A DNA stretch of 64,000 nt, taken from the NCBI GenBank assembly GCA_028873815.1, contig JAPPNN010000035.1:1-64000 (forward strand). Reading direction: 5' to 3'. Source of the DNA: Gemmatimonadota bacterium (GTDB lineage: Bacteria > Gemmatimonadota > Gemmatimonadetes > Longimicrobiales > Gaopeijiaceae). The translations under genes and the position numbers were made by a program. This document shows, in pieces, positions 9,357 to 17,987 of this stretch. The notes below the pieces were generated by a model. The model did no database searches. It saw only the letters and a list, made by a program, of their open reading frames with translations, and was not told the DNA's origin. Each line of letters begins with the position of its first letter. The first letter of the stretch is position 1.

Positions 9357-12046
9357 CCGACCAGTTCGGCAACCACCCTCGCACCATGACGGACCGCGTC
9401 CGCGATCCCGTCCGGATCGGCCACTCCGGCCTGTGCCATGTGCGGCCGACCGCCACCGCTCCCTCCCACACCGGCTGCGACCTCACGCACCACGCGGTCC
9501 GCCCGCGCCCCCGCCGCGATCGCCTGGTCACTTGCAAACGCGAAGAGGGACAGCTTGCCCTCCGGCATCCGGGCCACCACAACCGCGACCCCGGCACCCT
9601 CCGATGCCCGGAACGCGTCGCCCCACTTCCGCACATCGCCGGGACCCCGTACGCTGAGGCGCACACTGCGGTAGGTCAGGCTGCGCCCGCCAACATCGAA
9701 TTCAGCCTCGGCCAGCACGTCGGCTCCACCGCCGCCACGGCTGCGCAGGTCGTCCACCAGCCGTTCGAGAGCCCGCTTATCCTTCAGGAGTTGCCCGACG
9801 CGCCGCTCCACGTTGTCCGGCATGGACTTCACCGAGACCGCCAACGCCTCGATACGATCCCTGTAGCCGTCCAGGTATTCGAATGCCTTGCGCCCCGTCA
9901 GGGCCTCGATCCGCCTGACGCCCCCGCCCACTCCGGTCTCTGACGTAACCTTGAAGAGCCCGATTTCGCCCGTGCGCCCGACGTGGGTCCCCCCACACAA
10001 CTCCATGCTCACCCCCGGCACCTCGACCACGCGCACCTCGTCGGCGTATTTCTCACCGAAGAGCGCCATCGCCCCGGCACGGACAGCTTCGTCGTACGGG
10101 CGAACCGACGTGTGCACGGGGTGATTGAGCCAGACCCCCTCGTTCACCATCGCCTCGACTGCTTCGATCTGCGCCTGCGTCATGGGCGCCGTATGTGAGA
10201 AGTCGAACCTGAGCCGGGCGGGCTCAACAAGCGAACCGCGCTGCACGACATGCTCTCCCAGGAAGGAGCGCAGGGCAGCGTGAAGGAGGTGGGTGGCGGT
10301 GTGGTTGCGTTCGGTATCGCGGCGCGAGCGGGTATCAACCTGCGCGGTGACCGGGGAGCCGAGCACGGCTTCACCGGGGAATTCGCCCGTCGGCCGACCA
10401 CGGATGAGGACGTGGCCGCCGTCGCGCACGAGGTCCTCCACGACCATGCTCCATCCGTCGGCGACTACCTGGCCGCGGTCGGAGACCTGGCCGCCGGCTT
10501 CCAGGTAGAAGGGACAGTCCTGCAGGATCAGACTCACGCGGCCGTCCCGGAAGCAGTAGTCGACCACGTCAGTACCGGTGCCAAGCGTGTCGTAGCCTAC
10601 GAATCGCGGGGCCGGCGACCCCTCCGGCATGTGCCACGGGGGTGACGGGCAAGGTGCGGACACGCCCGTGGCGGGCCCGTCAAGGCTGCCGGCCACCTCT
10701 GGCGCCGTGCCGACACCCGCTCCCTCCCGTGACCTTTGCCGTTGCACCTCCAGCGCCTCCTCGAATCCCTCCATGTCGAGAGCGTAACCGCGTTCGTCCG
10801 CCACGATGCGGGTCAGATCGGCCGGGAATCCGAATGTGTCATACAGCCGGAATACCTCGGCACCGGGAATCACCGGACGAGGCGAGGTGTCGGCGGGCAC
10901 GCTCGGCGCCACCTGGACCAGTCTGTCCATGCCCCCCTCGATGGTGCCGAGGAAGCGCACCTCTTCCGCGCGTGTCATTGCCACAATGCTGTCGCGCCGG
11001 GCCGCAAGTTCGGGATAGCCCTCTGCCATCTCGTCGATCACGACCCGGGCCACGGCCGCCAGCGTGGGCTCGCGCCTGCCCAGGAGCCACGCGTGCCGTA
11101 CCCCACGCCGTAGAATGCGCCTCAATACGTATCCGCGACCGTCGTTCGACGGAAAGACGCCGTCGGCGAGCAGGAAGGCGACTGCGCGGGCGTGATCGGC
11201 GAGGACGCGGAACGAGACCCCTTCTTCGGTGGCTTTCGCGTACGGGCGCCCCACCACCGACGCCACTTCGTCGAGCAGGGGCAGGAACAGGTCCGTGTGG
11301 TAGTTGCTCCCGACACCCTGCATGACCGACGCCAGTCGCTCCAGTCCCAGCCCGGTATCGATGCTCGGGGCCGGAAGGGGGTGCTGGACCCCGTTTTCAT
11401 CGCGGTCGAACTGCATGAAGACGAGGTTCCACAGCTCCAGGAATTCGCCCGCCTCTCCCAGTGCCTCGAATTCGGCCTTCGGGAGCACGATGCCCCGCTC
11501 CCTCCGGGGACGCATGTCGTAGTGCACCTCGGAGCACGGACCGCAGGGCCCCGTATCGGCCATCTGCCAAAAGTTGTCCTTGTCTCCCAGCCGGTAGATC
11601 CGCTCGGGCGGGACCCCCGCCACCTCGGCCCAGAGCTCGGCCGCTTCATCGTCGGTGTGATGGACGGTGACGAAGAGACGGTCCACTTCAAGTCCCATCT
11701 CGACCGTCAGGAAGTCCCAGGCGTATCGTATGGCCTCGCGCTTGAAGTAGTCGCCGAACGAGAAGTTGCCCAGCATCTCGAAGAATGTGTGATGCCTGGC
11801 CGTTCGTCCGACCTCTTCCAGATCGTTATGCTTGCCCCCCGCGCGCACACACTTCTGGGAGGTTACGGCCCGCGCAAAAGCAAGATCCTCGGTCCCGAGG
11901 AACGCATTCTTGAACTGGACCATCCCCGCGTTCGTGAAGAGGAGTGTGGGGTCGTTGGCGGGCACCAGCGACGAGCTGGGACGGACCTCGTGGCCGTGGT
12001 CCCGGAAGAACTCGAGGAACCTGCTTCGGATTTCGGGGGATTTCAT
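9353..12046 (-). CDS. alaS: alanyl-tRNA synthetase
   Basis: FTNAGMVQFKNAFLG, CVRAGGKHNDLEEVGRTARHHTFFEMLGNFSFGDYFK, NHTATHLLHAALR, CGGTHVGRTGEIGLFK. Confidence 0.98.
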   Translation of the reverse strand: MKSPEIRSRFLEFFRDHGHEVRPSSSLVPANDPTLLFTNAGMVQFKNAFLGTEDLAFARAVTSQKCVRAGGKHNDLEEVGRTARHHTFFEMLGNFSFGDYFKREAIRYAWDFLTVEMGLEVDRLFVTVHHTDDEAAELWAEVAGVPPERIYRLGDKDNFWQMADTGPCGPCSEVHYDMRPRRERGIVLPKAEFEALGEAGEFLELWNLVFMQFDRDENGVQHPLPAPSIDTGLGLERLASVMQGVGSNYHTDLFLPLLDEVASVVGRPYAKATEEGVSFRVLADHARAVAFLLADGVFPSNDGRGYVLRRILRRGVRHAWLLGRREPTLAAVARVVIDEMAEGYPELAARRDSIVAMTRAEEVRFLGTIEGGMDRLVQVAPSVPADTSPRPVIPGAEVFRLYDTFGFPADLTRIVADERGYALDMEGFEEALEVQRQRSREGAGVGTAPEVAGSLDGPATGVSAPCPSPPWHMPEGSPAPRFVGYDTLGTGTDVVDYCFRDGRVSLILQDCPFYLEAGGQVSDRGQVVADGWSMVVEDLVRDGGHVLIRGRPTGEFPGEAVLGSPVTAQVDTRSRRDTERNHTATHLLHAALRSFLGEHVVQRGSLVEPARLRFDFSHTAPMTQAQIEAVEAMVNEGVWLNHPVHTSVRPYDEAVRAGAMALFGEKYADEVRVVEVPGVSMELCGGTHVGRTGEIGLFKVTSETGVGGGVRRIEALTGRKAFEYLDGYRDRIEALAVSVKSMPDNVERRVGQLLKDKRALERLVDDLRSRGGGGADVLAEAEFDVGGRSLTYRSVRLSVRGPGDVRKWGDAFRASEGAGVAVVVARMPEGKLSLFAFASDQAIAAGARADRVVREVAAGVGGSGGGRPHMAQAGVADPDGIADAVRHGARVVAELVG

Positions 12047-12241
12047 CGGATGAGCATGCGGCGGAATCGCCGTCGGTCGGTCGGTTCATTTTCCGGCTGC
12101 CCGCCGAGTGTTCACCGGAGCGGGCTGACCGTAAAGTTAGCCCAACCTGGACTCAACCGCCCAAGGCCGTCCCAATCGCAGGCCCGACCGGACCACCCCG
12201 CCGCAGCCACGCGCCGGAGTGATCCGCCCCCCCGCCGGTGC

Positions 12242-13348
12242 TCACACCACCTTTACCGCGGGGCTCTCCTGTTCGCCGGCGCCCCCGCGCGTCTTCTCTT
12301 CCGCCTGGCGGATCCCCAATGCCACCAGCAGGCGCGCTTCGATCTCCTCGGCAATGTCGGTGTTCTCTTCGAGGAAGGTCCGGACATTCTCCTTCCCCTG
12401 CCCCAACCGCAGATCGCCATAGGAGAACCACGACCCGGACTTGTCGACGACTCCCCGCTCGACACCGATATCGATCAGAAGACCCGTGTGGCTGATTCCC
12501 TTTCCGTAAAGAATGTCGAATTCAGCCTGTTTGAACGGCGGGGCGCACTTGTTCTTGACCACTTTCACCCGGGTCCGATTTCCGATGATCTCCGGGCCGT
12601 CCTTCAGGGCTCCGATGCGCCGGATATCCATGCGCAGGGACGCATAGAACTTGAGGGCACGCCCTCCGGAAGTCGTTTCCGGACTCCCGAACATGACGCC
12701 GATCTTCTCCCGGATCTGGTTGGTGAAGATGACGGCGGCGTTGGACCGGCTCACTGCACCGGTCAGCTTCCTGAGAGCCTGGCTCATCAGGCGGGCCTGA
12801 AGCCCTACGTGCGAGTCTCCCATCTCTCCTTCGATCTCCGCTCTGGGAACCAGCGCGGCGACCGAGTCCACCACGATAACGTCCACGGCGTTGCTGCGGA
12901 TGAGCACCTCTGCAATCTCCAACGCCTGCTCACCCGTATCGGGCTGCGACACCAGCAGGTTGTCGACGTCGATTCCGAGCCTGCGCGCGTACTGGATGTC
13001 GAGCGCATGCTCCGCGTCGATGAACGCGGCGATGCCCCCGCCCAGCTGCGCGTTGGCGATCACGTGCAGGCAGAGGGTCGTCTTGCCCGACGACTCGGGG
13101 CCGTAGATCTCGCTAATTCGTCCCTTGGGGACTCCCCCGACTCCAATTACGGCATCCAGATTGATCGCGCCGGTCGATATGCTCTCGATCTGGAGGCTGG
13201 CGCTGTCCGAACCCATGCGCATGATCGCCCCCCGGCCGTATGATCGCTCAATCTGGGTGAGGGCGGTGGTGAGTGCTTTCTCCCGTCGTTGCCGTTCCTT
13301 ACCGTTCCCTGGTGGTGTCGGCGTTGAGGATTTCGGGTTCCTGGACAT
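12242..13348 (-). CDS. recA: recombinase RecA
   Basis: [87 protein letters not shown]. Confidence 0.99.
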   Translation of the reverse strand: MSRNPKSSTPTPPGNGKERQRREKALTTALTQIERSYGRGAIMRMGSDSASLQIESISTGAINLDAVIGVGGVPKGRISEIYGPESSGKTTLCLHVIANAQLGGGIAAFIDAEHALDIQYARRLGIDVDNLLVSQPDTGEQALEIAEVLIRSNAVDVIVVDSVAALVPRAEIEGEMGDSHVGLQARLMSQALRKLTGAVSRSNAAVIFTNQIREKIGVMFGSPETTSGGRALKFYASLRMDIRRIGALKDGPEIIGNRTRVKVVKNKCAPPFKQAEFDILYGKGISHTGLLIDIGVERGVVDKSGSWFSYGDLRLGQGKENVRTFLEENTDIAEEIEARLLVALGIRQAEEKTRGGAGEQESPAVKVV

Positions 13349-13455
13349 TTACGACCTTTCGCTTGCCCCCCGAGGGGGCGTGGGGTCGGTCACGTCGCGT
13401 GGCGGCTTCCAGCGGACTCGGCCGACGCTTTCGCAACCGACAAATGCTAATACCG

Positions 13456-13483
13456 AAGATAAAACGAAATAGCTCCTGGTCAA
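13456..13483 (-). promoter_or_regulatory. candidate sigma70-type promoter of recA (-35 TTGACC at 13478-13483, -10 TATCTT at 13456-13461, 16-bp spacer)
   Basis: Read on the minus strand: TTGACC-AGGAGCTATTTCGTTT-TATCTT, an AT-rich patch about 110 bp upstream of the recA ATG. Confidence 0.5.
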
Positions 13484-13603
13484 GCTCTGCGAGAGGCGCG
13501 GTCGGAGGATCAAACCGGGCCCTGGCCGGGTACCTTCCGGTCTCCGCGTCTTCACGGTTCCGTTTCGGGAACTTGCTGCGTACCGGAGAAGATATCCTTA
13601 TCC

Positions 13604-15043
13604 ATGGGCGATAACATGTCTGAACGAGCCAACTTTTCGCGCGACTGCGATCTGGTCGCTATCGGCGGCGGCACGGGAGGCCTGGTGACCGCGGCCGGCG
13701 CGGCCTATCTGGGCCTCAAACCGGCTCTCGTAGAGAAGTCGGCGCTTGGTGGAGATTGCCTGTGGACCGGATGCGTGCCCTCGAAGGCACTGATTGCGTC
13801 CGCACGCCTGGCCCACAACATCGACCACGCCTCTACTCTGGGATTGCAATCCGACGGGGCCCGGAGCGAGTTCCGCGCGGTCATGGAACGAATGAGGGCC
13901 GCGCGCGCGACGGTCGCCCATCACGACGACCCCGAGAGATTCCGCAAGATGGGGGTGTCCGTCCACTTCGGAGCCGCCCGGTTCCTGGACGCTTCGACCG
14001 TGGAGGTGGAGGGAGTTGGAAGAATCCGGTCGAAGCGCTTCGTGATCGCGACAGGCGCGGTTCCCGCCATTCCTCCCATCCCAGGCCTGGACGAAGCAGG
14101 CTACTGGACCTACGAGACCGTGTTCGATCAGAACGAACTGCCCGGTTCAATTGCGATTCTCGGCGGGGGTCCGATCGGACTCGAGTTCGCGCAGGTGTTC
14201 GCCCGGCTCGGGTCGCGCGTGACGGTCCTCGAGATGGCCCCCACGATTCTGATCCGGGAGGACCCCGATGTCGCCGCCTTCATGCACCGCCTCCTGACCG
14301 CCGAGGGTATCGAGATCCGCGTCGGGACCATGGCCACCGGCGTTCGCACTGAAGGAAACACCACGGTTGTGGAGACAAGCGAAGGGGGCTCCGTGACCGT
14401 GGACCGCGTGTTCGTAGCCACCGGGCGCCGGCCTCTCACGGAGGGCCTGAACCTCGAGGCCGCCGCGATCCGGACGGAAGGGGGAGCGGTGGCCGTCGAC
14501 TCCCGGCTGCAGACTTCGTCCGGTTCCGCTTGGGCGGTTGGCGACGTCACGGGTGCAATGCAATTCACGCACGTCGCCGAACAGATGGCCAAGGTCGCGC
14601 TGCGCAACGCGGTCATTCCGGGCAGCTCGAAGATCCGCTATGACAGCGTACCGTGGGTGACCTTTACCGACCCCGAGATCGCTCACGTGGGAATGTCCGA
14701 GGCCGAAGCCGAGGCGGCAGGCGGAACGACCTACCGATACGAGCTCGAGGACCTCGACCGCGCGATCGTGGACGCGTCGGCGGTGGGGTTCGTCAAGGTC
14801 TCCGCCGACCGCAGGGGCAGGGTGCTGGGAGCTACGGTCGTCGCTCATGGCGGCGGGGAGCTGATCCTGCCCCTGGTCATGGCCAGGCAACACGGACTGA
14901 CCCTTGGCCGGATCGCCAACACCATCTTCCCGTACCCGACAATGGTCGAAGGCGTAAAGCGGGCGGCGGGAGAATACATGCGCTCCCGACTCGACACCAC
15001 ATCGGGCAGACTGCTCAAGAGAATCATCCAATGGCTCAAATAG
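13604..15043 (+). CDS. FAD-dependent pyridine nucleotide-disulfide oxidoreductase (mercuric reductase / dihydrolipoamide dehydrogenase-like)
   Basis: DLVAIGGGTGGLVTAAGAAYLG, GGDCLWTGCVPSKALI redox disulfide, GSIAILGGGPIGLEFAQVFARLGSRVTVLE, C-terminal dimerisation domain. Confidence 0.92.
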   Translation: MGDNMSERANFSRDCDLVAIGGGTGGLVTAAGAAYLGLKPALVEKSALGGDCLWTGCVPSKALIASARLAHNIDHASTLGLQSDGARSEFRAVMERMRAARATVAHHDDPERFRKMGVSVHFGAARFLDASTVEVEGVGRIRSKRFVIATGAVPAIPPIPGLDEAGYWTYETVFDQNELPGSIAILGGGPIGLEFAQVFARLGSRVTVLEMAPTILIREDPDVAAFMHRLLTAEGIEIRVGTMATGVRTEGNTTVVETSEGGSVTVDRVFVATGRRPLTEGLNLEAAAIRTEGGAVAVDSRLQTSSGSAWAVGDVTGAMQFTHVAEQMAKVALRNAVIPGSSKIRYDSVPWVTFTDPEIAHVGMSEAEAEAAGGTTYRYELEDLDRAIVDASAVGFVKVSADRRGRVLGATVVAHGGGELILPLVMARQHGLTLGRIANTIFPYPTMVEGVKRAAGEYMRSRLDTTSGRLLKRIIQWLK

Positions 15044-16563
15044 ACGAAAACAACCGGTCCGGACGCGCAGGCGCCCTCCTGAAACTGGGGCTCCTGGCCG
15101 TCATACTGATCGGTGGGTACGTGGCGGCCGCCCGGACGCCGCTGGGAGCCTACCTTACGCGGGAGGGCATCGGCGAGGCGATCGAATTGCTACGGGGCAA
15201 CCCCTGGGCACCGTTGATTTTCGTCGCGACCTACGCAACCGCGACCGCGCTGGCCGTTCCGGGTACGATCCTCACGCTCGCCGGCGGGGCACTGTTCGGC
15301 TTCTACTGGGGTACGCTGTTCAATTTCCTGGCCGCCAATATCGGCGCCAACGCCGCGTTCGCCCTCTCGCGCACGCTGGGCGGAGACGGTGTGCGGCGCC
15401 TGATGGGCGACGACTCGGCGGCGCTCCGGAAGCTGGACCGGGTCGTCGGAAAGCACGGGTTCCGGGGATTGCTGACGCTTCGCCTCATCCCTCTCGTTCC
15501 CTTCAACGCCCTCAACTTCGGATCGGGGCTCGTGGCCCTCAAGTGGCGCAACTACGCTATCGCGACGCTGATCGGCATCCTTCCCGGCACCGCCGTCTAC
15601 ACATTCTTCGCCCACTCGCTCCTGCAGGGCTCGCTGGAGGCCTCGCGAGATGCGCTGTTCGGGGTTCTGCTGGCCGGGGCCCTTCTCATTCTCCTGAGCT
15701 TTCTGCCGGCGATACTGAAGCGCCTGGGCGTCAAACTGCCCGGAATGTCTGCCGTCGTCGTGCCCCTGGTCGGGCTCTCCTTCGCGGGAAGGCCGGCAGC
15801 CGCCGTGCAGGAGACAACCGCCCCGCCACTTCCCGATCACTCGGTGTTTACGCAGGTGCTCGCCGAGATCGTCGAGGGGCCGCTGGTGAACTATTCGCGC
15901 CTGGCCGCGGACCCGGCGAGACTCAACCGCTACATCGCCACCCTGGCGTCCACCGATCCGTCGGCCCTCGCCGCCGCCGGTGAAGGCGACCAGCTCGCGT
16001 TCTGGATCAACGCCTACAACGCCTGCATGCTCAAGCGCGTGATCGAGCACTATCCGATCCGGAGAGCAGGAGGTCTGCGGCGGCTGAGGAATGCGGCTGC
16101 CGGCCGGCCGGAGCACTCGGTGTGGCAGATCGATGACGTTTTCACCGGAGCGCATTGCCCCGTGGCAGGCGCCGACCGCTCGCAGGACGAGATCGAACAC
16201 GAGATCATCCGCCCCATGGGGGATCCCCGCATTCACCTCGCGATCAACTGCGCTGCACTGAGCTGTCCGCCCCTCATCTCCCAGGCCTATATCGGAGATA
16301 CGCTCGACCGGCAACTGGACGAGAGAGTGATCGCGTTCGTCCGCGATCCCGCCCACTTCGAGGTGTCGGTCGCGGACGGAGCCCCGACCGTGAGAGTCAA
16401 CAGGGTCCTCGACTGGTTCAACGAGGACTTCGGGGGTCACGAGGGCATTCTCGCCTTCCTCGCCGAGTACCTCGACGGGGCCGACAGAAACGCGGCCGCG
16501 GACCCGGCTGCCCGACTGGTCTTCTTCGACTACGACTGGACCCTGAACGACGCGCCGCATTGA
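15031..16563 (+). CDS. fusion protein: TVP38/TMEM64 (SNARE-associated/VTT) membrane domain + DUF547 domain
   Basis: N-term FVATYATATALAVPGTILTLAGGALFGFYWGTLFNFLAANIGANAAFALSR and GLLTLRLIPLVPFNALNFGSGL. C-term DQLAFWINAYNACMLKRVIEHYP..HLAINCAALSCPPL is DUF547-like. Confidence 0.85.
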   Translation: MAQIDENNRSGRAGALLKLGLLAVILIGGYVAAARTPLGAYLTREGIGEAIELLRGNPWAPLIFVATYATATALAVPGTILTLAGGALFGFYWGTLFNFLAANIGANAAFALSRTLGGDGVRRLMGDDSAALRKLDRVVGKHGFRGLLTLRLIPLVPFNALNFGSGLVALKWRNYAIATLIGILPGTAVYTFFAHSLLQGSLEASRDALFGVLLAGALLILLSFLPAILKRLGVKLPGMSAVVVPLVGLSFAGRPAAAVQETTAPPLPDHSVFTQVLAEIVEGPLVNYSRLAADPARLNRYIATLASTDPSALAAAGEGDQLAFWINAYNACMLKRVIEHYPIRRAGGLRRLRNAAAGRPEHSVWQIDDVFTGAHCPVAGADRSQDEIEHEIIRPMGDPRIHLAINCAALSCPPLISQAYIGDTLDRQLDERVIAFVRDPAHFEVSVADGAPTVRVNRVLDWFNEDFGGHEGILAFLAEYLDGADRNAAADPAARLVFFDYDWTLNDAPH

Positions 16564-17987
16564 TGGTTCCGCAGGGGCCGCGCCACCCGTCGCAGGGACA
16601 TGCGGGAGGGAACGGGAGCACGGCCTCCCTCGGCATCGTCATCCCCGCACTGGACGAGGAGGAGGCACTGCCTGCACTGCTTCTGGACCTCGCTCGCCTG
16701 GCCATCGATCATCGAGTGTTGGTCGTGGACGGCGGCTCGTGGGACGGGACGGTCGCCGCGGCAAGAGGCGGCGGAGCAGAGGTTATGAGGAGCCGGCCTG
16801 GCCGGGCACGGCAGATGAACGCGGGCGCCGCCTTCCTCGGCACCCGATGGTTGCTGTTTCTGCACGCGGACTCACGGCTCGACGATTCGGCCCTGCGCTC
16901 CATCGCAACGCACGTTCAGCGGGACGTTCCGGTAGCAGGGTACTTCGGTCTGGCCATCGCGCACGAACACGTCTTCTACAGGATGATCGAGGCCGGACAG
17001 AGGATCCGGCAGCGACTCGCCGGTCTTGTCTATGGGGATCAGGGCCTGCTGATCCGTCGCGACCTCTTCGCGGGCATCGGCGGCTATCCGGACGAACCGA
17101 TCATGGAGGACGTAGTCCTGAACCGGCGACTGCTGGAGACGGGACAGCTCGTTCCCCTTCCGGGCACGTTGACAACCAGTTCGCGCCGCTACGAGGAGGA
17201 GGGCCGCGTCCGCGCGTTGTTTCGCAACATGCGCACGATCACCCGTTTCCTGTCCGGGACGGACCCCTCCCTTCTTGCCCGCCGGTACCGGCCGCGGAGG
17301 GCGCACGGCATCGGCGCACGCCGGACTGCACGGGAGGCGGGCCCGGAGAGCGCCACGCTTCTCGTGTTCGCAAAGGCCCCCCGGCCCGGGACGGTCAAGA
17401 CGCGGCTGGCGCGCACCATCGGGAACGAGCAGGCGACGGCGCTGTACCGGCGCATGGGCCGCCAGATCGTCGCCAACGTGCGACCGGCGCCGGCCCGGAT
17501 GGTGGTCTGCTACGATCCCCCGGGCGGCGAAGCGGAGATCCGGCACTGGCTCGGCGACGCGCTTCACCTCTGCTGGCCCCAGGGAAGCGGCGATCTGGGG
17601 ACCAGGATGTCGCGAATGGTGGAACGTGCCTTCTCCGACTCGGATCGTGTCGTCGTCGTCGGCACCGATACCCCCGCCGTCGGCGCAGACACGGTCACGC
17701 GGGCCTTCGCGGCGCTCGACACCGCCGACATCGTCATTGGCCCCGCCCGGGACGGCGGCTACTACCTGATAGGGCTGCAGGGGCCGCATCCGGACCTGTT
17801 TGCGGGGATCCGCTGGAGCACCGGGTCCGTGCTCGCGGAAACCAGGAAGCGGACCGAACGGCTGGGACTGTCGGTCACCTGGCTGGAAATGGAAGGAGAT
17901 ATCGACACTGCCGACGACCTCACCCCGGAGATCATGAGCTGGCTGAGATCCGGGGAGCGTGGGACGGGATCTCGCGCGTCACTTTAG
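16563..17987 (+). CDS. fusion protein: TIGR04283-type family 2 glycosyltransferase + TIGR04282-type (DUF2064) glycosyltransferase/nucleotidyltransferase-like domain
   Basis: N-term SLGIVIPALDEEEALPALL..DGGSWDGTVAAA..GRARQMNAGAAFL..WLLFLHADSRL; C-term LLVFAKAPRPGTVKTRLART..DLGTRMSRM..VVVGTDTPAVGADTV..IGPARDGGYYLIGL. Confidence 0.9.
   Translation: MVPQGPRHPSQGHAGGNGSTASLGIVIPALDEEEALPALLLDLARLAIDHRVLVVDGGSWDGTVAAARGGGAEVMRSRPGRARQMNAGAAFLGTRWLLFLHADSRLDDSALRSIATHVQRDVPVAGYFGLAIAHEHVFYRMIEAGQRIRQRLAGLVYGDQGLLIRRDLFAGIGGYPDEPIMEDVVLNRRLLETGQLVPLPGTLTTSSRRYEEEGRVRALFRNMRTITRFLSGTDPSLLARRYRPRRAHGIGARRTAREAGPESATLLVFAKAPRPGTVKTRLARTIGNEQATALYRRMGRQIVANVRPAPARMVVCYDPPGGEAEIRHWLGDALHLCWPQGSGDLGTRMSRMVERAFSDSDRVVVVGTDTPAVGADTVTRAFAALDTADIVIGPARDGGYYLIGLQGPHPDLFAGIRWSTGSVLAETRKRTERLGLSVTWLEMEGDIDTADDLTPEIMSWLRSGERGTGSRASL

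Noticed and set aside
11192-13243. 683-aa plus-strand ORF across alaS/recA
   Set aside because: Antisense to two certain genes, no recognisable domain, and spans their intergenic region only by lack of stops.
13560-13603. GGAACTT sequence upstream of the disulfide oxidoreductase resembling a sigma-E -35 element
   Set aside because: No matching -10 (GTC/TCTGA) at appropriate spacing, so insufficient evidence for a promoter call.
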